Below, one piece after another: positions 7,153-15,518 of a stretch of 18,406 nt of DNA (position 1 is its first letter; every line of letters begins with the position of its first letter). The notes below the pieces were generated by a model, which saw only the letters and a list, made by a program, of their open reading frames with translations, was not told the origin of the DNA and ran no database searches. The stretch is from Avoscillospira sp045530865 (GTDB lineage: Bacteria; Bacillota; Clostridia; Oscillospirales; Oscillospiraceae). A program made the translations under genes and the position numbers. The DNA is taken from contig JAZSCX010000044.1 in assembly GCA_045530865.1 (NCBI GenBank), positions 1-18,406 on the forward strand, read 5' to 3'.

Positions 7153-7740
7153 ATGCAAAAAAACCTGAATGCTGTGGCTGTGAACCGCAGAAAAACCGCA
7201 AGTATGACCACCAGAACCCTCACTTGCTGCGCCCTTTTGGCGGCGCTGGGTGTGGTACTGGCACGATTGATCATCCCCATGCCCAATGAGTTTACTCGTT
7301 TCTCCATTGAGGCGGTTCCTACAGTGCTGGCCGGTATTCTCTTCGGGCCTGTGGCAGGCGCATTGGTAGGCTTTGTGGCGGACTTTGTGGGCTGTCTGTT
7401 CTCGCCCTACGGGTTCAACCCCATGTTCTGTGTGCCGCCCATTCTCTACGGCCTGTGCGGCGGATTCTTCCGGTATTTTCTGGCAAAGAAGCCCACGGTT
7501 TTCCGTCTGGCCCTGACCATGGCTCCCGCCGTTTTGCTGGGCTCCGTCCTGTATCAGAGCTGGGCGCTGAGTTATGTGTACGGCAAGGGCTTTCTGTTCT
7601 ATCTCTCCACCCGATCCATCCAGTTCGCCGTCACATGGGTTCTGGATGTGATGATTCTCTATTTCCTCCTGAAATCGAAGATCTTTCAGCATATCGGTGT
7701 CTGGCCCCCCAAAAAGAAACAGAAACAAAACGAAATCTAA
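7153..7740 (+). CDS. folT: Folate ECF transporter, substrate-binding S component FolT
   Basis: Integral membrane protein that binds folate and works with the shared energising module EcfA/EcfA'/EcfT, which is not in this window. The 195 residues hold about six hydrophobic segments after a short basic N-terminus. The family block is clear: PNEFTRFSIEAVPTVLAGI, then LFGPVAGALVGFVADFVG and SPYGFNPMF, and a late RSIQF motif. The C-terminus is basic (PKKKQKQ), consistent with a cytoplasmic end. The ATG at 7153 is chosen although the frame is open 20 codons further up, because the upstream part lies in the terminator and GGAGG is 7 nt before this ATG. Control by the THF riboswitch and the co-oriented folC support folate as substrate. 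Confidence 0.93.
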   Translation: MQKNLNAVAVNRRKTASMTTRTLTCCALLAALGVVLARLIIPMPNEFTRFSIEAVPTVLAGILFGPVAGALVGFVADFVGCLFSPYGFNPMFCVPPILYGLCGGFFRYFLAKKPTVFRLALTMAPAVLLGSVLYQSWALSYVYGKGFLFYLSTRSIQFAVTWVLDVMILYFLLKSKIFQHIGVWPPKKKQKQNEI

Positions 7741-7748
7741 TACTTATC

Positions 7749-7774
7749 ATAGGGGCCGCCGCAGCAGCCCCTAT
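7749..7774 (+). terminator. Hairpin between folT and folC
   Basis: ATAGGGGC (7749-7756) pairs with GCCCCTAT (7767-7774) around a 10-nt loop. Only a short T stretch follows, so it is more likely a partial attenuator or mRNA processing/stability element inside the folT-folC transcript than a full stop. Confidence 0.45.
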
Positions 7775-7797
7775 TTGTCCGGAAAGAAGGATTTTTT

Positions 7798-9066
7798 ATG
7801 ACAGTTGATCAGGCATTGGAATATATCCACAGCAATTACTGGAACGGCGGCACCTTTGGCCTGGGCCGCACGGAGGAGCTGCTGAAGCTGATGGGCAACC
7901 CCGAAAAGGGTCTGAAGTGCATCCACATTGCCGGTACCAACGGCAAGGGCTCCACGGCCTCCATGTCCGCCTCCATCCTGCAGCAGGCAGGTTACAAGGT
8001 CGGCCTGTACACCTCCCCCTACATCTTCCGCTTCCATGAGCGGATGCAGATCAATGGAGAATGCATCTCCGATGAAGAACTGGTAGAGCTGGTGGAGTGG
8101 GTCAAGCCTCTGGCACAGAGCATGGAAAGCGAACCCTCGGAGTTTGAGCTGGTGACCTGCATCGGTTTTGAATATTTCACGCGCCATCAGGTGGATATCA
8201 TCTGCCTGGAAGTGGGCCTTGGCGGTGAGTTTGACAGCACCAATGTCATCGATCCCCCGGTGGCCGCCGTCATGACCAACATCGGCCTCGACCATGTGGA
8301 GATTCTGGGCGATACGCTGGAAAAGATCGCCGAAACCAAGTCGAAAATCATCAAGCCCGGCTGTCAGGCCGTCTGCTACCGGGAGCCCGCCTCTGTGGAA
8401 GCGGTCTTTGAAGAACGCTGCAAAGAAGTGGGCGCGGAGCTGACCCGTGCAGATTTCGATTCCATCCGCTTGCGCAGCGCCTCTTTGGAGGGGCAGATTT
8501 TTGATTGGGGCAGCTATGAAGCACTGGAGCTGCCTTTGCTGGGTCAGCATCAGCTGTACAACGCCGCCGTGGTGCTGACTACCATGGAGGTCCTGCGGAA
8601 GCAGGGCTGGCAGATCTCCGACGCCGCCATCCGCAGCGGTCTGAAAACCGTATCCTGGCCCGGACGGTTTGAACTGGTGGCAAGAGAGCCCCTGTTCATT
8701 GCCGACGGCGGTCACAACCCCCAGTGCATCGAAGCACTGGTGAAAAACGTGCGGGACTATCTGGGCGGCCGTCATCTGACCATCCTCACCGGCGTGCTGG
8801 GCGATAAGGATTACAATCAAATGTACGGTGATATGTCCCAGTTTGCTTCGGAATTCGTCACTCTCACCCCCCAGAATCCCCGTGCCATGAAGGCGGAGAA
8901 TCTGAAAACCTATCTGGAGCAGTACGGCAAGCCGGTCACAGCCTGTTCCTCTGCCGAGGAAGCGGTCGCACTGGCAACGAAACTGGCAGGCAGGGATGGC
9001 GTGGTACTGGCATACGGCTCTCTGTATATGCTGGGCGATGTGGTCAATGCCGCAAAGACTGTGTAA
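7798..9066 (+). CDS. folC: Folylpolyglutamate synthase / dihydrofolate synthase
   Basis: Mur-ligase-like enzyme that adds glutamate to folates (and often to dihydropteroate), which retains them in the cell. The 422 residues show the P-loop HIAGTNGKGSTASM (43-56), the family segment YTSPYIFRFHERMQINGE (71-88), EVGLGGEFDSTNV (138-150), TNIGLDHVEILG (160-171), GQHQLYNAAVVL (249-260), SWPGRFELV (286-294) and DGGHNPQ (303-309). AGAAGG lies 7 nt before the ATG. It follows folT by 57 nt without a separate promoter, so it should share riboswitch control. This pairing couples uptake to trapping of folate. Whether the dihydrofolate synthase activity is kept cannot be told by eye. Confidence 0.95.
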   Translation: MTVDQALEYIHSNYWNGGTFGLGRTEELLKLMGNPEKGLKCIHIAGTNGKGSTASMSASILQQAGYKVGLYTSPYIFRFHERMQINGECISDEELVELVEWVKPLAQSMESEPSEFELVTCIGFEYFTRHQVDIICLEVGLGGEFDSTNVIDPPVAAVMTNIGLDHVEILGDTLEKIAETKSKIIKPGCQAVCYREPASVEAVFEERCKEVGAELTRADFDSIRLRSASLEGQIFDWGSYEALELPLLGQHQLYNAAVVLTTMEVLRKQGWQISDAAIRSGLKTVSWPGRFELVAREPLFIADGGHNPQCIEALVKNVRDYLGGRHLTILTGVLGDKDYNQMYGDMSQFASEFVTLTPQNPRAMKAENLKTYLEQYGKPVTACSSAEEAVALATKLAGRDGVVLAYGSLYMLGDVVNAAKTV

Positions 9067-9093
9067 TTTTTTCAATAATTCCGGAAATACTAC

Positions 9094-9121
9094 TTGACAG
9101 ATTGGAAGTTTTTGCTATAAT
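9094..9121 (+). promoter_or_regulatory. Strong sigma-A promoter of rubrerythrin
   Basis: Perfect TTGACA (9094-9099), 16-bp spacer, perfect TATAAT (9116-9121). The start would be near 9128. It is flanked by a 9-bp inverted repeat, AATAATTCC (9074-9082) and GGAATTATT (9129-9137). Confidence 0.85.
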
Positions 9122-9132
9122 AAAAACAGGAA

Positions 9133-9147
9133 TTATTACTATTATAA
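9133..9147 (+). promoter_or_regulatory. PerR-like operator
   Basis: TTATTACTATTATAA matches the PerR box TTATAATnATTATAA at 12 of 14 fixed positions. It sits just downstream of the expected transcription start, where a bound repressor would block rubrerythrin expression. PerR control of rubrerythrin is known in clostridia; here it is inferred from the site alone. AT-rich sequence makes chance matches possible. Confidence 0.5.
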
Positions 9148-9170
9148 AATGCTGAAAGGGGAACACGATC

Positions 9171-9713
9171 ATGAAGAATTTGAAGGGCACCAAGACCGAA
9201 ATGAACCTGATGGCTGCTTTCGCCGGCGAGTCTCAGGCACACACCAAATATCAGTACTACGCATCCCGCGCAAAGAAAGACGGTTATGAGCAGATGGCTG
9301 CCATCTTCACCGAAACCGCAGGCAATGAAAAAGAGCATGCCAAGCTGTGGTTCAAGCTGCTGCACGGCGGCGGTGTTCCCGACACCGTGACCAACCTGCT
9401 GGACGCTGCAGCCGGTGAAAACTACGAGTGGACCGACATGTACGCCGAGTTCGCCAAGACAGCACGGGAGGAAGGCTTTGAAGAGATCGCCATCATGATG
9501 GAAGGTGTGGCTGCGGTGGAGAAGGAGCATGAAGAGCGCTACCGCAAGCTGGCTGCCAACATCGAAAACCGCGTCGTATTCCTGAAGGACGGCGAAGTGG
9601 CATGGAAGTGCCGCAACTGCGGTCATATCCATGTTGGTGTTGATGCTCCCGCTGTCTGCCCCGTGTGCGCCCATCCTCAGGCCTACTTCGAAGTCAAGGC
9701 TGAGAACTACTAA
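9171..9713 (+). CDS. rbr: Rubrerythrin
   Basis: Cytoplasmic non-haem iron peroxidase that reduces hydrogen peroxide in anaerobes. The 180 residues show the four-helix diiron domain first, with Glu20 (AGESQAH), Glu53 and His56 (NEKEHAKLW), an acidic third helix (YAEFAKTAREEGFEE) and Glu117/His120 (VEKEHEERY). The C-terminal rubredoxin-like iron site follows, with Cys147, Cys150, Cys163 and Cys166 (CRNCGH and CPVCAHP). AAAGGGG at 9155-9161 supports the start. It is a single-gene unit: own promoter, PerR-like box, and a terminator 17 nt after the stop. Folate genes lie upstream on the same strand and could add some read-through, since no clear terminator follows folC. Confidence 0.97.
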   Translation: MKNLKGTKTEMNLMAAFAGESQAHTKYQYYASRAKKDGYEQMAAIFTETAGNEKEHAKLWFKLLHGGGVPDTVTNLLDAAAGENYEWTDMYAEFAKTAREEGFEEIAIMMEGVAAVEKEHEERYRKLAANIENRVVFLKDGEVAWKCRNCGHIHVGVDAPAVCPVCAHPQAYFEVKAENY

Positions 9714-9730
9714 TAGAATATCGTAAAAAG

Positions 9731-9761
9731 GCAGCCGTGTATCAAATACACGGCTGCTTTT
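9731..9761 (+). terminator. Terminator of rubrerythrin
   Basis: GCAGCCGTGTAT (9731-9742) and ATACACGGCTGC (9746-9757) form a perfect 12-bp stem with a CAA loop, followed by TTTT. It is preceded by AAAAAG, so it may work in both directions. Confidence 0.92.
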
Positions 9762-9860
9762 CATGCGGGTGGCGACAGTTGAAAAGCGTCGGTTGCACAT
9801 TGTGTAGCAGGAAGCGGTTGGCCATGCTGCAAAACGAATCAAAAAGATGAGTAAAAATAT

Positions 9861-9896
9861 AAACCCGGCAGAATACATATTGTATCTGCCGGGTTT
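9861..9896 (-). terminator. Terminator of asnS
   Basis: AAACCCGGCAG (9861-9871) pairs with CTGCCGGGTTT (9886-9896). After a one-base bulge the stem continues as ATACA/TGTAT to a TAT loop. On the minus strand it is followed by a T-rich stretch (ATATTTTTA), and it starts 5 nt after the asnS stop. The 99 bases between this and the rubrerythrin terminator hold no recognisable feature. Confidence 0.88.
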
Positions 9897-9901
9897 GTAT
9901 C

Positions 9902-11296
<1,395 letters not shown>

Positions 11297-11345
11297 ACTA
11301 TTTCTCTCGCTTTCTTGCGTAACTTACTATTATTTGTAGCTGCTA

Positions 11346-12353
11346 TTATAGCAGCAGCACGCCTGCATCCTCGCAGGCTTTGTGGGTGGCTTGATCCCAC
11401 AAGCTGCACTGCACCTCGCCGATGTGGCAGGTGCCGATCATCAGCATGCAAAGACGGCTCTGTCCGATGCCGCCGCCCATGGTCAGGGGAAGCTCATTGT
11501 TTAGCAGCATGCTGTGGAAGGGCAGGACGCGGCGATTGTCGCAGCCAGACTCCGTCAGCTGACGGTCCAGACTTTCCGGGCTGACCCGGATGCCCATGGA
11601 GGAGATCTCCAGACTGTTGCCCAGCACATCGTTCCAGAACAGAATATCACCGTTGAGATCCCAGTCATCATAGTCGGGGGCGCGGCTGTCATGGGGCTTG
11701 CCGCTGCGGAGTTTCCGACCGATCTGCATAAGGAATACGGTTTTGTATTCCTGGCAGATGGCGTGCTCCCGCTCCTTGGCGGTCAGCTCCGGGTATCTGT
11801 CCTCCAGCTCCTGGGTGGTGACGAAGGTCACATCCCGGCACAGCTTGGTTTTCAGACTGGGGAAGGCCACGTTCAGGGCATCGGCAGTTTCGCAGATTGC
11901 GCCGACGATGTCCCGGACGGTGCGCTTCAGGTATTCCACCGTGCGGTCCTCTTCGGTGATAATCTTTTCCCAGTCCCACTGGTCCACGTAAACGGAGTGG
12001 ATATTGTCCACTTCCTCGTCGCGGCGGATGGCGTTCATGTCGGTGAACAAGCCCTTGCCGGGGTGGAAGGCATAGCGCTTCAGGGCCAGCCGCTTCCATT
12101 TTGCCAGAGAGTGCACCACCTGTGCGTTGGTGCCCACATCGGGGATATCGAAGCTGACGGGGCGCTCCACACCGCTGAGGTTATCGTTGAGGCCGGAATT
12201 CTCATCAACGTACAGCGGGGCAGAGACCCGCCGCAGATTCAGCGCATGGCCCAGATTAGACTGGAAGTTACTCTTGATGAATTCGATGGCGCGCTGCATC
12301 TCGTACACGGACAAGGGCGTTTTGTAGCCCTCGGGGAGGAATACCTTGCTCAT
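11346..12353 (-). CDS. asnA: Aspartate-ammonia ligase (ammonia-dependent asparagine synthetase A)
   Basis: Makes asparagine from aspartate, ammonia and ATP; the fold is related to class II tRNA synthetases of the AspRS/AsnRS group. The 335 residues follow E. coli AsnA closely: DNLSGVERPV (57-66), VVHSLAKWKR (79-88), LHSVYVDQWDW-like HSVYVDQWDWEK (119-130), RAPDYDDWDLNGDILFW, SSMGIRV, and the C-terminal MGGGIGQSRLCMLM. The ATG at 12353 with CGAGG before it is preferred over one 11 codons upstream, since family members begin here. It is first in a two-gene unit with asnS. The stop codon lies inside a 17-nt palindrome (11339-11355) containing TATAAT. Confidence 0.96.
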   Translation of the reverse strand: MSKVFLPEGYKTPLSVYEMQRAIEFIKSNFQSNLGHALNLRRVSAPLYVDENSGLNDNLSGVERPVSFDIPDVGTNAQVVHSLAKWKRLALKRYAFHPGKGLFTDMNAIRRDEEVDNIHSVYVDQWDWEKIITEEDRTVEYLKRTVRDIVGAICETADALNVAFPSLKTKLCRDVTFVTTQELEDRYPELTAKEREHAICQEYKTVFLMQIGRKLRSGKPHDSRAPDYDDWDLNGDILFWNDVLGNSLEISSMGIRVSPESLDRQLTESGCDNRRVLPFHSMLLNNELPLTMGGGIGQSRLCMLMIGTCHIGEVQCSLWDQATHKACEDAGVLLL

Positions 12354-12386
12354 AGAAACACCTCGTTTCAAAATCTCATACCCCAT

Positions 12387-12415
12387 ATACTACTATATTT
12401 TATACAAATTGGCAA
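12387..12415 (-). promoter_or_regulatory. sigma-A promoter of asnA-asnS
   Basis: On the minus strand: TTGCCA (12410-12415), 17-bp spacer, TAGTAT (12387-12392), giving a leader of about 30 nt. The leader is too short for a T-box, so control by uncharged tRNA-Asn at the RNA level is not supported. Confidence 0.6.
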
Positions 12416-12430
12416 GAGATATGTTTGATA

Positions 12431-12450
12431 AATTGACAATTGACAATGGA
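12431..12450. repeat. Tandem ATTGACA motif
   Basis: AATTGACAATTGACAATGGA is a 7-nt unit (ATTGACA) in tandem, ending in the same ATTGACAATGGA as at 6801-6813. It lies in the 175-base gap between ygiQ and asnA and has no -10 at the right distance on either strand. Confidence 0.45.
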
Positions 12451-12492
12451 GAGATTTGTTCTCAAATTGCAAAAATGTCCGATAGAATCAGT

Positions 12493-12523
12493 AGGGGGTG
12501 CTGCACCATTTGCAGCACCCCCT
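12493..12523 (-). terminator. Hairpin after the YgiQ gene
   Basis: AGGGGGTGCTGCA (12493-12505) and TGCAGCACCCCCT (12511-12523) form a perfect 13-bp stem with a 5-nt loop, 5 nt after the YgiQ stop. On the minus strand no T-run follows directly (first one about 15 nt later), so it may be a terminator of reduced strength or a 3'-end stabiliser. Confidence 0.6.
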
Positions 12524-12528
12524 GTCTG

Positions 12529-14406
12529 TTATCTTCTCTTCTTCGGCTTTGCCGGTGCTTTTGCGGCCTGTTTTGCCGCAGGAGCGGGCTTTTTCGCCGC
12601 CGGTTTCGGCTGCTTCATGGGTTTGATCAGGCATTTTTTGTCATAGCCGATGAGATCGATTCGTCCGGCCTTCACCAGCGCCTCATGCACCAATGCGTAA
12701 TTCTTGGGATTGCGGTACTGGATCAATGCTCGCTGCATGGCCTTTTCATGGGGATTGGTGGGCACATAGATCTTCTGCATGGTTCTGGGATCCAGTCCGG
12801 TGTAGTACATGATCGTGGAAATGGTGGAGGGGGTGGGATAGAAATCCTGCACCTGCTCCGGCATATATCCCAGATCCCGCAGATATTCCGCCAGTGCCAC
12901 GGCCTCTTTTAATGTGGAACCGGGGTGGGAGCTCATGAGATAGGGCACCACGAACTGCTTCAGACCCAGCTGCTCATTGAGACGCTTGTATTTTTCCAAA
13001 AACCGCTGATAGACTTGATTGCGGGGCTTGCCCATGAGATCCAGCACGGTATCGGAAATGTGCTCCGGCGCCACCTTCAGCTGCCCGGACACATGGTGCT
13101 TGACCATTTCCTTGAAGAAGGCATCGTTCTTGTCTGCCAGCAGGTAGTCAAACCGGATACCGCTGCGGATAAAGACCTTTTTCACATTGGGCAGCTGCCG
13201 CAGCTGGCGCAGCAGGCTCAGATAGTCGGAATGATCGGCAATCATGTTTTTGCATGGGGTGGGGAAGAGGCACTGCCGGTGCTGGCAGGCGCCCTTGGTC
13301 AGCTGCTTCTGACAGGCAGGCTGGCGGAAATTGGCGGTGGGGCCGCCCACGTCGTGGATGTAGCCCTTGAAGTCCGGATCCCAGACCATCTTGTTGGCCT
13401 CCGCCAGAATGGACTGGTGGCTGCGGGTTTGGATGATCCGCCCCTGATGGAAGGTCAGGGCGCAGAAGCTGCAGGCTCCGAAGCAGCCCCGGTTGGAGAT
13501 CAGGCTGAATTTCACTTCCTGAATGGCAGGAACGCCGCCTGCCTTTTCGTAGCTGGGGTGGTAGTTCCGTTCATAGCTCAGCCCGAATACCCGATCCATT
13601 TCCTGCTGGCTCAGAGGCTTCTGGGGCGGGTTCTGCACCACATAGAGGTTGTCTCCATAGGGTTCCACCAGCCGTTTGGCGGTGAAGGGATCGGTGTTCT
13701 GGTACTGCAGGAAAAAGCTCTCGGCGTACTTGCGCTTGTTGTTGAAAAGTGCCTCATAGGAGGGCAGCACGATCTGCGGTACGGCGTCGTCCGGCTTTTT
13801 GCAAGCATACACAGAGCCGTCGATCCATGTGATGTCCCGCACATCCATGCCGCCGTTGAGGGCGTCGGCAACCTCCACGATGCTGCGCTCGCCCATGCCG
13901 TAGAGCAGCAGATCTGCCTGCGAATCCAGCAGCACGGAGCGCTTGAGCTTGTCTGACCAGTAATCGTAGTGGGCAAGACGGCGGAGGCTGGCTTCAATGC
14001 CGCCGATGACAATGGGCTTTTTGGGGTAGGTGCGGCGGATCAGATTGCAGTAAACGGTCACAGCATAATCCGGCCGCCTGCCCATGACGCCGCCGGGAGT
14101 AAAGGCGTCGGTTTTCCGCTTCTTTTTGGAGACGGAGTAGTGGTTCACCATGGAGTCCATGTTGCCGCCCATGACCAGAAAGCCCAGCCGCGGCTCACCC
14201 AGCTTGTTGATGGACTGCGGATCCTTCCAGTCCGGCTGGGAAATGATGCCGACTTTATAGCCCGCTGCTTCCAGCACGCGGCTGATGATGGCGTGGCCGA
14301 AGGAGGGGTGATCCACATAGGCGTCGCCGATGACATAGACGAAGTCGCACTGATCCCAGCCCCGGGCTTTCATATCTTTTTTGGAAATGGGTAAGAAGTT
14401 GGACAT
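12529..14406 (-). CDS. ygiQ: YgiQ-family (UPF0313) radical SAM protein
   Basis: Radical SAM enzyme of a widespread family whose reaction is unknown. The 625 residues hold a vitamin-B12-binding-like N-terminal part (about 20-140: FVYVIGDAYVDHPSFG, SQPDWKDP, GGNMDSMVNHY), then the radical SAM core with the 4Fe-4S cysteines Cys308, Cys312 and Cys315 (NRGCFGACSFCAL). Four more cysteines follow at 365, 374, 379 and 385 within a family-typical insert, possibly a second metal site. From about 597 the protein ends in a Lys/Ala/Pro-rich basic tail (KPAAKKPAPAAKQAAKAPAK). GGAGG sits 7 nt before the ATG at 14406. It follows dut by 79 nt with a palindromic repeat between, so membership of the nrd-dut unit is uncertain. 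Confidence 0.93.
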   Translation of the reverse strand: MSNFLPISKKDMKARGWDQCDFVYVIGDAYVDHPSFGHAIISRVLEAAGYKVGIISQPDWKDPQSINKLGEPRLGFLVMGGNMDSMVNHYSVSKKKRKTDAFTPGGVMGRRPDYAVTVYCNLIRRTYPKKPIVIGGIEASLRRLAHYDYWSDKLKRSVLLDSQADLLLYGMGERSIVEVADALNGGMDVRDITWIDGSVYACKKPDDAVPQIVLPSYEALFNNKRKYAESFFLQYQNTDPFTAKRLVEPYGDNLYVVQNPPQKPLSQQEMDRVFGLSYERNYHPSYEKAGGVPAIQEVKFSLISNRGCFGACSFCALTFHQGRIIQTRSHQSILAEANKMVWDPDFKGYIHDVGGPTANFRQPACQKQLTKGACQHRQCLFPTPCKNMIADHSDYLSLLRQLRQLPNVKKVFIRSGIRFDYLLADKNDAFFKEMVKHHVSGQLKVAPEHISDTVLDLMGKPRNQVYQRFLEKYKRLNEQLGLKQFVVPYLMSSHPGSTLKEAVALAEYLRDLGYMPEQVQDFYPTPSTISTIMYYTGLDPRTMQKIYVPTNPHEKAMQRALIQYRNPKNYALVHEALVKAGRIDLIGYDKKCLIKPMKQPKPAAKKPAPAAKQAAKAPAKPKKRR

Positions 14407-14446
14407 GGTAAATCCTCCGGATCAGAAATTGACAATTTAATACGCT

Positions 14447-14480
14447 GTCATTGCGAGGGCGCTTGCGCCCGTGGCAATCC
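14447..14480. repeat. Palindromic CATTGCGAG...GTGGCAATCC repeat
   Basis: ATTGC (14450-14454) pairs with GCAAT (14474-14478), and inside GGGCG (14457-14461) pairs with CGCCC (14466-14470). It resembles a short palindromic repeat (CATTGCGAG ... GTGGCAATC) found in the gaps of many bacterial genomes. It lies between ygiQ and dut, just after an AATTGACAATTT motif (14427-14438). Only one full copy is in this window. Confidence 0.55.
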
Positions 14481-14485
14481 GTGTT

Positions 14486-14929
14486 CTATTTCGCTCCCGT
14501 CGAGCCAAACCCACCCGCACCGCGGACGGTATCGGACAGCTCGTCCGCTTCAAAGAACTCTGCCGCCAGATAGGGCATGATGACCATCTGGGCAATTCGC
14601 TCACCCGGTTCCACGGCCTGGGGCGTCAGACCATGGTTGTGCAGGCTGACCATAACTTCGCCGCGGTAGTCGCTGTCGATGACGCCGACCTTATTGGCGG
14701 GCGCCAGATTTCGCTTGGTGGCAAGACCGCTTCTGGCATGGATCATGCCTGCCCAACCGGCGGGAATTTCAAAGGAAAGACCCGTGGGCACCAGCACCGT
14801 CTCATGGGGCTGGATGGTCACAGGGGCATCGAGACAGGCGTACAGATCGGCGCCTGCGGCAAATGCAGAGCCATAAGTGGGCAGCTTCGCCCCTTTACGC
14901 AATTTCTTAACAGCAACAGGAGTTGACAT
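14486..14929 (-). CDS. dut: dUTP diphosphatase (dUTPase)
   Basis: Hydrolyses dUTP to dUMP and pyrophosphate, keeping uracil out of DNA and supplying dUMP for thymidylate synthesis. All five motifs of the trimeric family are present in 147 residues: AGADLYA (25-31), ARSGLA (65-70), GVIDSDYRGE (82-91), GERIAQMVI (109-117) and the C-terminal RGAGGFGSTG (136-145). AAAGGAA precedes the ATG at 14929 by 9 nt. It lies 22 nt after nrdG with no room for a promoter, so the two are almost certainly co-transcribed, joining dNTP synthesis to dUTP removal. Confidence 0.97.
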   Translation of the reverse strand: MSTPVAVKKLRKGAKLPTYGSAFAAGADLYACLDAPVTIQPHETVLVPTGLSFEIPAGWAGMIHARSGLATKRNLAPANKVGVIDSDYRGEVMVSLHNHGLTPQAVEPGERIAQMVIMPYLAAEFFEADELSDTVRGAGGFGSTGAK

Positions 14930-14951
14930 AACACAAAATTCCTTTCCCTAA

Positions 14952-15458
14952 TCAAGCATCCCACAGCATAACCCGGCCTTCTGCCAGTGTCTTGGGTACA
15001 TCAATCAGCCGCTGGTTCTCCGAACCGCGGAAACGCAGGTTCAAATTCTTCTTTTCTGCCACAAACGGCCCGTCCACGATCACATCGCACAGGCTGATCA
15101 GCCCGTCCGTCACGTCCGGAACCTGCGGAATCCGCTCCCAGACATAGCCGGTGAAGCACCAGATGGATTTTTCCGGATACCGGGCCTTGATTTTGCGGCT
15201 CAGCTCCAGCAGACCTGCCTGATTGCGGGGATCCATGGGTTCGCCGCCCAGATAGGTGATGCCGCGGATGTAGCCCGGCTGCAAATAACCGAGAATTTCC
15301 TCCATGACGGCCTCATCAAATGGTTTACCATAATCAAAATCCCATGCTTCCTGATTGAAGCAGTCCCTGCACCGGTGGGTGCAGCCGGAGACAAACAGGC
15401 TCACCCGCACCCCGGGGCCGTTGGCAATATCATATGTTTTCAGATTGGCGTAATTCAT
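14952..15458 (-). CDS. nrdG: Anaerobic ribonucleotide reductase activating protein NrdG
   Basis: Radical SAM activase that installs the glycyl radical on NrdD. The 168 residues are typical in length. The 4Fe-4S motif is Cys26, Cys30 and Cys33 in SGCTHRCRDCFNQ; the SAM-binding TYLGGEPMDP follows at about 68-77. The N-terminal IANGPGVRVSLFVSGC is characteristic of class III activases. CGAGG before the ATG is a modest ribosome site. It follows nrdD by 99 nt but is separated from it by a terminator and has its own promoter, and it runs on into dut. Confidence 0.97.
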   Translation of the reverse strand: MNYANLKTYDIANGPGVRVSLFVSGCTHRCRDCFNQEAWDFDYGKPFDEAVMEEILGYLQPGYIRGITYLGGEPMDPRNQAGLLELSRKIKARYPEKSIWCFTGYVWERIPQVPDVTDGLISLCDVIVDGPFVAEKKNLNLRFRGSENQRLIDVPKTLAEGRVMLWDA

Positions 15459-15488
15459 AGCAATGCCTCGATTTTATACAATAAATAT

Positions 15489-15517
15489 AGTATAGCAGAG
15501 AAACAGTCGGTTGACAA
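15489..15517 (-). promoter_or_regulatory. sigma-A promoter of nrdG-dut
   Basis: On the minus strand: TTGTCA (15512-15517), 17-bp spacer, TATACT (15489-15494). It lies directly after the nrdD terminator, so nrdG and dut can be expressed apart from nrdD. No clear NrdR box overlaps it. Confidence 0.75.
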
Positions 15518-15518
15518 T

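Noticed and set aside
12354..12528. T-box or other riboswitch ahead of asnA
   Set aside because: No T-box sequence or specifier fold; the promoter leaves a leader of only about 30 nt and the hairpin present belongs after ygiQ.
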